Source: Candidatus Njordarchaeota archaeon
GTDB taxonomy: Archaea; Asgardarchaeota; Njordarchaeia; Njordarchaeales; Njordarchaeaceae
DNA length: 12,761 nucleotides
Reading direction: 5' to 3'
NCBI GenBank assembly: GCA_029856625.1
Contig: JAHKLG010000029.1
Coordinates: 1-12,761 of the forward strand
Shown here: positions 7,229 to 12,761 of the stretch, piece by piece
Layout of the letters: the number at the start of each line of letters is the position of its first letter
Numbering within the stretch: position 1 is the first letter of the stretch
Translations under genes and position numbers: made by a program
Notes under the pieces: model-generated
Databases searched by the model: none
Told to the model about the DNA's origin: nothing
What the model saw: only the letters and a program-made list of their open reading frames with translations

Positions 7229-8785
7229 TTAATCGAATCTCTGCCTTTTCCTTCTTCTCAGCTTTTCCTTAATGCTTAGAGGAACCATAATAATTACCCC
7301 TGAATGTGATACCCGCGCAAAGCTTTTCCTTCTGCGATCAAGCACTAAGTATAAGTTATCAGCTATGTTACGAAATGATCTCTTGATGTTCATGTACAAT
7401 TCCATGTAACTCTTCTCCTCATCTCTTGAAGTCTCTACTTTATATTCTTCTAATGTAGAGATTAGGGATATTCCGAGAAACGCGGCTATCACGAAAATAA
7501 AATCAAGCTCCCTTAAGTCTATCAGGAATATCAGGAGGCGACCCATATAGGTAATTGAGAAAGTCAGGCTTAGTTCAATATACTTGGTTAAGGGGCTTAT
7601 TAAGGTCCCAATTAATGATCCAGTAATGGATCCTAACGCAATAATAATATTATGGAGAATCATCCTCTGGGATGAGTTCTCATCATTACCCAAATAATAT
7701 GCTATTAGGCCAGCTGATAAGTTAAAACCGCCTATCACAGTACTCATTAGCAGATATGCTAGGAATGCAAGAGGAATTGAGAGAATATATTTATTTGGAA
7801 GCGTCGTGAACGGCCATATCAGAAATGATAAGAATATAAGATATGCAGTGAATCGGAGAACAGATTTTACGCCATATTTATCTATAAAGTGGCCCCACTT
7901 GGGGAGAGTGATTACCGAGATCATATTGCCGAGAAGTATTATTATGAGCACTAATATTATGGACATTTCAAGCCTCGTTATCATATAATAAACGAGGAAA
8001 GGTAATGCCATCTGCATGGACAACATTATTAAGAACATAGATTTGTAATGCTTCTTAAGCACATCCGAAAATAAAAGCTTTCTGAGCGTTTTAGGTGATA
8101 GTGGGTTTTGATATTTATACGTTGGTTCGGGAACACTAGATAGGAATAAAATCCCCACAAGTCCTAATATGGCGGCGGCTATGAAAAGAAAGCCGTAGTT
8201 TTCGTATACTCTCTCATTAGAGATTTCTATAATGATCGAAAATGGGAGACTAACTAGACTAGCAATAAGCAATGCTACACGAGTACGTTCAGCGAAGTAC
8301 TTTCCTCTTATATCTTGTGGTACAAACTCGAGCATCCAATGTGTGAATGCTCCATTAGAAATATTCATTAGGAAGTAGTAACAGCCAATAAAAGTAAGAG
8401 CTCCAAGAATGTTTAACCGAAGACCAAGGATAATTACTAGTCCTAAAGATAAAATAACTAGTCTGGCTAAGAGGGAGCTGGCTACGCAGATGATTTTTCT
8501 TCCCTTTAGATAATTCATAAGATTGATCGAGATAAATTGAGAGAAACTAAATAATGATGATATCACTGCTAGGAGCCCAATATGAAATGCTCCAGCACCT
8601 AACATTATGAGAAATGGTATTAGGAATGCATTACTAATTAAAACGCTCATTGATTGGCTGAATATTCCATCTACTTTAAGTGCTCTTAGGCCCTCTTCTA
8701 AATCTTCTTGTTGGATGAGTTTGTATTGCTTGAAACAAGGTTTCAACAAGGTCCCTGGGAATTCAATGCAGTTTGGTATTATCAA
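7229..8785 (-). CDS. Major facilitator superfamily transporter with basic C-terminal tail
   Basis: The frame encodes a hydrophobic protein of about 500 residues with roughly 12 predicted membrane helices in two halves, joined by a cytoplasmic linker around the SVPEPTYKYQNPLSPKT segment. The block GLRALKVDGIFSQSMSVLIS at the first helix, and WGHFIDKYGVKSVLRF after the helix 7-8 region, fit the MFS loop pattern. Substrate is unknown. After the last helix there is an unusually long, strongly basic tail of about 75 residues ending KEKLRRRKRQRFD, probably cytoplasmic. The start is uncertain: the frame is open from a TTG at 8815, but a TATA-like TTTATAA directly abuts it, so a downstream start is likelier. 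The TTG at 8785 is used here; TTG at 8746, with GGG 6 nt upstream, is an alternative. It precedes enolase by 69 nt. Confidence 0.85.
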   Translation of the reverse strand: MIIPNCIEFPGTLLKPCFKQYKLIQQEDLEEGLRALKVDGIFSQSMSVLISNAFLIPFLIMLGAGAFHIGLLAVISSLFSFSQFISINLMNYLKGRKIICVASSLLARLVILSLGLVIILGLRLNILGALTFIGCYYFLMNISNGAFTHWMLEFVPQDIRGKYFAERTRVALLIASLVSLPFSIIIEISNERVYENYGFLFIAAAILGLVGILFLSSVPEPTYKYQNPLSPKTLRKLLFSDVLKKHYKSMFLIMLSMQMALPFLVYYMITRLEMSIILVLIIILLGNMISVITLPKWGHFIDKYGVKSVLRFTAYLIFLSFLIWPFTTLPNKYILSIPLAFLAYLLMSTVIGGFNLSAGLIAYYLGNDENSSQRMILHNIIIALGSITGSLIGTLISPLTKYIELSLTFSITYMGRLLIFLIDLRELDFIFVIAAFLGISLISTLEEYKVETSRDEEKSYMELYMNIKRSFRNIADNLYLVLDRRRKSFARVSHSGVIIMVPLSIKEKLRRRKRQRFD

Positions 8786-8815
8786 CGAAGAAGACGAATC
8801 TTCCCAATAAAGCAA

Positions 8816-8822
8816 TTATAAA
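8816..8822 (-). promoter_or_regulatory. TATA-like box for the transporter gene
   Basis: Read leftward the bases are TTTATAA, touching the most upstream possible TTG start (8815). As a TATA box it would place the transcript start near 8795, so the first in-frame start on the RNA is the TTG at 8785, with a very short leader. No strong Shine-Dalgarno is present there. Confidence 0.4.
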
Positions 8823-8903
8823 TCTTTCTATTCCTGCCAAAGCTTGCTATGCTGAATATTTAGTGACCAAGTCGGAGATTGTTTGGTTATTTTAGCACTA
8901 TCA

Positions 8904-8954
8904 TCTTAATAAAAAACTTAAACGCAAATTACCGCGATTTCTCTTAATAAAAAA
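8904..8954 (+). promoter_or_regulatory. Promoter region with a 13-bp direct repeat before the metallo-hydrolase gene
   Basis: The exact 13-mer TCTTAATAAAAAA occurs at 8904-8916 and 8942-8954, 38 bp apart. The first copy is placed as a TATA-like box about 50 nt before the ATG at 8966. The second lies in the leader directly before the ribosome site GGAG (8955-8958), 7 nt from the start, too close to serve as a TATA box for this start. The pair may be a duplicated promoter element, a binding site, or chance in an AT-rich gap. Confidence 0.4.
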
Positions 8955-8965
8955 GGAGATAATAG

Positions 8966-10039
8966 ATGCGAAAGAAATACTTAGAGTTTTCTGGAGTAAA
9001 GATCGTCCCCGTATGGTCTGATTCAATGGGTGCTAAATCATTCTCAATCTACGTGGATACAGGCGATATTCGTATTCTAATAGATCCAAGTGCATCCGTT
9101 ATGCATCCATCCTTTCCTCTAGATGAGAGGGAAAAGGGGCAGCTGGTGGATAAAGCCATTACTTTGTTATCCAAATATGCAAAGAAAGCAGATGTAATCA
9201 CCATTACACACTATCACTATGATCATTACAAACCATCTCTCTTAGAATTCTATCTTGGGAAAATATTATTGGTGAAAAATCCTAATCAATATATAAACGA
9301 GTCTCAGAGGAAAAGAGCTGAGGAGTTCTTTTCACTTCTTTATAAACATTTAACGCAAAAAGAGATTAAACTTTATAAAAGACAGGAGAAAGTCGGTATC
9401 CCTGACTTCTCTGAAAAACTAAAGAAAGCTCTGAGTAGAGATTATGGAGATTATAATGAGCGGAAAAAAGAGCTTATTAGAAAAGGTTTAAGCTGGATTT
9501 CCAGACTCTCAGAGAAATGGAATAATTGGGAGATAATACCAGAACTAGATATCAAGGGAACTAGATGGATCTTCGCTGATGGGAGAGAATTTAAGTTTGG
9601 AGGAACAATTATTAAGTTTCAGGAACCAATGTTTCATGGAATAGAATTCTCACGCGTTGGTTGGGTCATACCGATCGTTATTAAAACGCATGGTGTGAAA
9701 ATTCTTTATAGTTCGGACTTAAATGGACCCATTATTGAGGACTATGCTGATTGGATTATTAGGGAAAATCCAGATATCCTATTTCTAGATGGTCCAGCCA
9801 CTTATATGATTCCTTATACTCTTAACTTAATAAATTTTAGACGAGCTATTGAGAATCTAATAACCATAATAGATAACGTTGATTCTCAAATAATATTCCT
9901 TGATCATCACGTTACTAGAGACCCTAAATTTAGAAAGAGGATAAAGAAGGTGTATGAAGAAGCAAATGAAACTGGTAAAAAAATATTAGCGTTCTCGGAG
10001 TTTTACGGTAAAAAACCTCTAGCAGAAACATTAGGTTGA
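8966..10039 (+). CDS. UPF0282-like metallo-beta-lactamase-fold hydrolase
   Basis: The 357-residue soluble protein has the metallo-beta-lactamase fold and resembles the mainly archaeal UPF0282 family, whose reaction is unknown. Metal-binding signatures are HYHYDH (82-87, preceded by ADVITIT), His224 in PMFHGIEFS, Asp251 in LYSSDLNGP (247-254), DILFLDGPATY (270-280) and DHH (313-315). A probable two-metal site is complete. The stretch from about 112 to 190 is highly charged and probably helical (many Lys/Glu/Arg), forming an insertion between the first and later strands. The typical UPF0282 N-terminal pattern (SDSMGAKSFSIYVDTGDIRILIDPS) is present. The ATG is supported by GGAG 7 nt upstream. 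It stands alone in its direction, divergent from the transporter gene and overlapping the surface-protein gene tail to tail by 37 bp. A nuclease or phosphoesterase role is a family-level guess only. Confidence 0.88.
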   Translation: MRKKYLEFSGVKIVPVWSDSMGAKSFSIYVDTGDIRILIDPSASVMHPSFPLDEREKGQLVDKAITLLSKYAKKADVITITHYHYDHYKPSLLEFYLGKILLVKNPNQYINESQRKRAEEFFSLLYKHLTQKEIKLYKRQEKVGIPDFSEKLKKALSRDYGDYNERKKELIRKGLSWISRLSEKWNNWEIIPELDIKGTRWIFADGREFKFGGTIIKFQEPMFHGIEFSRVGWVIPIVIKTHGVKILYSSDLNGPIIEDYADWIIRENPDILFLDGPATYMIPYTLNLINFRRAIENLITIIDNVDSQIIFLDHHVTRDPKFRKRIKKVYEEANETGKKILAFSEFYGKKPLAETLG

Positions 10040-12761
10040 CTTAGTAACCTCCTTTTTGATAGGTATATCCATAGATTGATTGCTAGTAAAATGCTGATTA
10101 TTATCGTGAATCCTATTAAGTACGGAAGAGGAGAGGGTGGCTTTACAATAGTTTCCTTCAATGATATCCTGAACCAAATTGACACTATTTTCTTATTACC
10201 CGCGGCATCTATGGCTAATATTTCTAGTACATGTTTACCCTCTGCGAGATCTCTTAAGTCAATTTCGTAATAGTTTTCATTAATTATTTTCCAACTCCCG
10301 TTATCCAATCTAAGCATTACTCTTATTATTGGACTGTATTTATCAGTAACAATCCATCTAATTAAAACGGATTCGTTTGAAAGAGATGTGCCATTGCTAA
10401 GGCCATAGATAATTATTTCTGGTGGGGAGAGATCTACTATAAACACATGCTTTAGAGATTTCATATTACCAGCTTTATCCAGGGCGAGTAATTCCACTAC
10501 ATGAATCCCCTCAGATAGCCCCTCTAGTGTAATGTTAGATAAATTCGTAACGTTTAACCATTCACCATCATCAACCCTTAATAACACCATCCATAGATTC
10601 TTCTCGGTAATCTTCCATACGACAGTCACAGTGCTAGAATTCAAGTATGTATTATTTCTCGGTGATAATATTCTCAGATATGGAGCCTCAGTATCTATAT
10701 GAAAGACAACTACCTCTGCACAAGAGTTACCAGCATTATCTGTGACCACGAGGTATATTACGTGAGTACCATCGCTCAATCCTGAAATAGTTATGTTTTC
10801 CCTTAGTAATATCCACGGACCATCATCAATTTTAACCCATACCTCGAAAATTCCACTAATCTTGTCTTGCGCTACCCACTCTAGCCGTATCTCGGATGTA
10901 TTATAGTAGGTATTGTTTCGTGGTTCTATGATGCTTACTATTGGAGGGGATAGATCAACACAGATTATTATTCTTGATTCATTATAATTTTCAGCCTTAT
11001 CATATGCTACGACACTTATCTCATATACTCCTTCCGACAGGACCAGGGTATAATCGGTTATGTTTTCATCCGTTATTACTACTCTCTCAGATCCATTAAC
11101 ATAGATTATAACATTTCCAAAATTTGTTTCATTCACTTCCCATTCAATCTTAATCAGCGTCGTATTAAATACGGAGCCATTAGTTGGTGATAGGATTTTG
11201 AGATCTGGAGGAGTTGTATCGACGATGAAGTTGACTATTGTGCTATTCTGATTCCCTGCTTTATCATAAGCATACACTCTAACTGTGTGAATTCCATCAC
11301 TTAGATTCTTTAGGATAATACTTGTGTTCCGTCCCAAATCATAACGCGTCGTATTATCGATTATGACCTCGAAATGGTCGAGATTATCTTCTTCGCATTC
11401 CCATTTTACGCTAACACTATTAGAGGAGATATAGCTGTTATTATGTGGTTGTGTAATCATTAATCTCGGTGCTATGAAATCTATGGTGATCAATATCATT
11501 GAGACATTAACATTCAATGCTTTATCCACTACCTTAACGCGGACACTATGGTTCCCGTAGGATAAATCATTAAAGGTATAGCTTGTGTTCAAACCTACAT
11601 TAATCCAAGAAGCTTCATCGATCCTTATTTCATAATGATCAATTCCCGAGAAATTGTCGCTACCTCGCCAACTAATGGTTACTGATCTCTCGCGCATAAT
11701 TGTATTATTTTCTGGGAACAGAATAGTGATAGTTGGCCTTTCATTATCAATTAATATGGAAACGCTTGACTCAAGAACAGGTCCTGACTTTGGAATCGCT
11801 CTGACAAGGATTACCCAAGAACCATTTGCTAAGGATAAGTTGTAACTTCTAGTATCTGGGGGTAGTGATACAATTAGATCATTATTTGTGTAAATATCGA
11901 ATTTAAGAGGAATAAGACCGAATACTTTCCACTCAACAATAGTATTTGACTCATTTGTAATAAGAGATTCCGGTGGGTTAACTATCCATACTTCTGGCCT
12001 CGGGTTTACTAGGAATAATCCATAAAATGTTGAAACCATTATTTCGTGGACATCATCATAATCAGAGTCAATTACAGAACAAAAGGCGGCATTGTATGAA
12101 ACATTTTTACGCACATTCATAATCTTCAGATTTTTTGAAAGCAGAATAACGGAGGAGTTCCTCATCACTATTGCTAGTTGAGAATCGTTTTCACCCAACC
12201 AGTTTACCAAGAAACCATCCTTTACTTCTCCTAAGCTCCTAGACTTGTCTACGAACATGCTTAGTGAATTCGTAATATTTATCACATAGATGGTCCTTCG
12301 TGAGATTACCAATAAATTCTGCTCGAGTGGGTATTTTGGATAAATCTTAATTACTGGCATCCCAGTGGATATTGTTTCTTTCACAGTTCTGTTATATACC
12401 ACGGTTACGTTTCCTAATAGAGTACCACTAATGATATCTGGCCGTGAATCATTATTCAAGCGTGTTAAGAATAATACTGTAACGGATCCATTTCCAACGC
12501 TAAACATGCTTTCTAGTTCTCCACTCGAAGTAAGGATGCAGAGTGAGCCATTAGATAGTCCTGCGAATAATTCCTTTTCATTATCAAGATCATCATCCCC
12601 TACATAAAGAGCCGTCACACTTATACCCGTATAGATATCATAGTGATAACCTGTCGAATTGATTATTGAAACGCCTCCGTCCGTTCCTACGACAAGTTCA
12701 TTACCATTGTCGGATAATACATCACTTACAATCATCGTTTGTATTAATGATGATAGAGACA
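10003..12761 (-). CDS. Large surface protein: beta-propeller-like region, seven Ig-like domains, C-terminal membrane anchor (5' end missing)
   Basis: The leftward frame is open from the right edge to a TAA at 10005-10003, giving 918 residues; the N-terminus and any signal peptide lie outside. Numbering from an internal Met at 12735, residues 1-245 hold about six blade-like segments of the FG-GAP/VCBS type (for example VGDDDLDNEKELFAGLSNGS, 45-64), suggesting an integrin-like beta-propeller. Residues 252-859 are seven tandem Ig-like domains. Residues 870-892 (start LPYLIGFTII) form one transmembrane helix followed by SKRR and a 14-residue tail, so the bulk should be outside the cell. About 40 N-x-S/T sequons suggest heavy N-glycosylation. 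The role could be S-layer association, adhesion or recognition; no enzymatic motif is seen. The gene overlaps the UPF0282-like gene at the 3' end. Confidence 0.85.
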   Translation of the reverse strand, partial: SLSSLIQTMIVSDVLSDNGNELVVGTDGGVSIINSTGYHYDIYTGISVTALYVGDDDLDNEKELFAGLSNGSLCILTSSGELESMFSVGNGSVTVLFLTRLNNDSRPDIISGTLLGNVTVVYNRTVKETISTGMPVIKIYPKYPLEQNLLVISRRTIYVINITNSLSMFVDKSRSLGEVKDGFLVNWLGENDSQLAIVMRNSSVILLSKNLKIMNVRKNVSYNAAFCSVIDSDYDDVHEIMVSTFYGLFLVNPRPEVWIVNPPESLITNESNTIVEWKVFGLIPLKFDIYTNNDLIVSLPPDTRSYNLSLANGSWVILVRAIPKSGPVLESSVSILIDNERPTITILFPENNTIMRERSVTISWRGSDNFSGIDHYEIRIDEASWINVGLNTSYTFNDLSYGNHSVRVKVVDKALNVNVSMILITIDFIAPRLMITQPHNNSYISSNSVSVKWECEEDNLDHFEVIIDNTTRYDLGRNTSIILKNLSDGIHTVRVYAYDKAGNQNSTIVNFIVDTTPPDLKILSPTNGSVFNTTLIKIEWEVNETNFGNVIIYVNGSERVVITDENITDYTLVLSEGVYEISVVAYDKAENYNESRIIICVDLSPPIVSIIEPRNNTYYNTSEIRLEWVAQDKISGIFEVWVKIDDGPWILLRENITISGLSDGTHVIYLVVTDNAGNSCAEVVVFHIDTEAPYLRILSPRNNTYLNSSTVTVVWKITEKNLWMVLLRVDDGEWLNVTNLSNITLEGLSEGIHVVELLALDKAGNMKSLKHVFIVDLSPPEIIIYGLSNGTSLSNESVLIRWIVTDKYSPIIRVMLRLDNGSWKIINENYYEIDLRDLAEGKHVLEILAIDAAGNKKIVSIWFRISLKETIVKPPSPLPYLIGFTIIISILLAINLWIYLSKRRLLSQPNVSARGFLP
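10159..11982 (-). repeat. Seven tandem Ig-like domain repeats (protein level)
   Basis: Counting residues from the internal Met at 12735, the domains span about 252-331 (degenerate), 332-420, 421-507, 508-595, 596-682, 683-769 and 770-859. The last six keep a period of 87-90 residues. Each starts with an x-x-P motif (TPPDLKILSP, SPPIVSIIEP, EAPYLRILSP), then N-[NG]-[ST] and an E/K-W strand, and ends in LS-[DE]-G-x-[HY] followed by xxxxDKAGN-like and a closing [IV]D. The repeats are diverged at DNA level, so this is an old expansion. Confidence 0.85.

Noticed and set aside
11654..11845. Rightward ORFs of 60-80 codons opposite the surface-protein gene (also 10076-10270 and 12365-12607)
   Set aside because: All are antisense to the long Ig/propeller coding frame, whose domain pattern is unambiguous; none has recognisable domains.
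10159..11982. Possible DNA-level tandem repeats or a CRISPR-like array
   Set aside because: The periodicity of about 265 bp exists only in the protein; the DNA copies are diverged with no conserved short repeat and no unique spacers.

Overview
The window looks like a stretch of an AT-rich archaeal chromosome, probably from a thermophilic Thermoproteota-like lineage; the phylum is a guess. Signs pointing to archaea are Shine-Dalgarno sequences of the GGTGA(TC) type, TTG/GTG starts, heavy use of AGA/AGG and ATA codons, TATA-like boxes about 45-50 nt before start codons, and protein families common in archaea (UPF0282-type metallo-hydrolase, DUF354, archaeal-type enolase). No rRNA, tRNA, CRISPR array, insertion sequence or phage gene was seen.

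Region 1 (1-5828) is a surface-glycan locus in two divergent transcription units. Leftward from about 2679 run a sulfatase/alkaline-phosphatase-superfamily enzyme, a compact GT4-like glycosyltransferase and the N-terminal third or so of a multi-pass polysaccharide flippase cut by the window edge. Rightward from 2948 run a GT4-like glycosyltransferase, a left-handed beta-helix (hexapeptide) acyltransferase and a DUF354 protein with a GT-B-like glycine motif. Together they could assemble, acylate and decorate a lipid-linked glycan and move it across the membrane. The sugar-nucleotide synthesis genes expected with an N-acyltransferase are not here and may lie left of the window.

Region 2 (5831-8815) is leftward: an intact enolase, whose stop lies 2 nt from the DUF354 stop, preceded by a 12-TM major-facilitator transporter with a long basic C-terminal tail. 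Each has its own candidate TATA box.

Region 3 (8966-12761) holds a rightward UPF0282-type metallo-beta-lactamase-fold protein. Its 3' end overlaps by 37 bp the 3' end of a very large leftward surface protein that runs off the right edge. That protein has a beta-propeller-like N-terminal part, seven tandem Ig-like domains, one C-terminal membrane anchor and about 40 N-glycosylation sequons. It is an obvious candidate acceptor for glycans, though a link to the glycan locus about 4 kb away is inference.

Most interesting points: the 'sulfatase' has Thr where sulfatases carry the formylglycine Cys/Ser; the sequon-saturated Ig-repeat protein; the two uncharacterised families (DUF354, UPF0282); and tight gene packing with a 37-bp tail-to-tail overlap. 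I found no clearly new multi-gene system.
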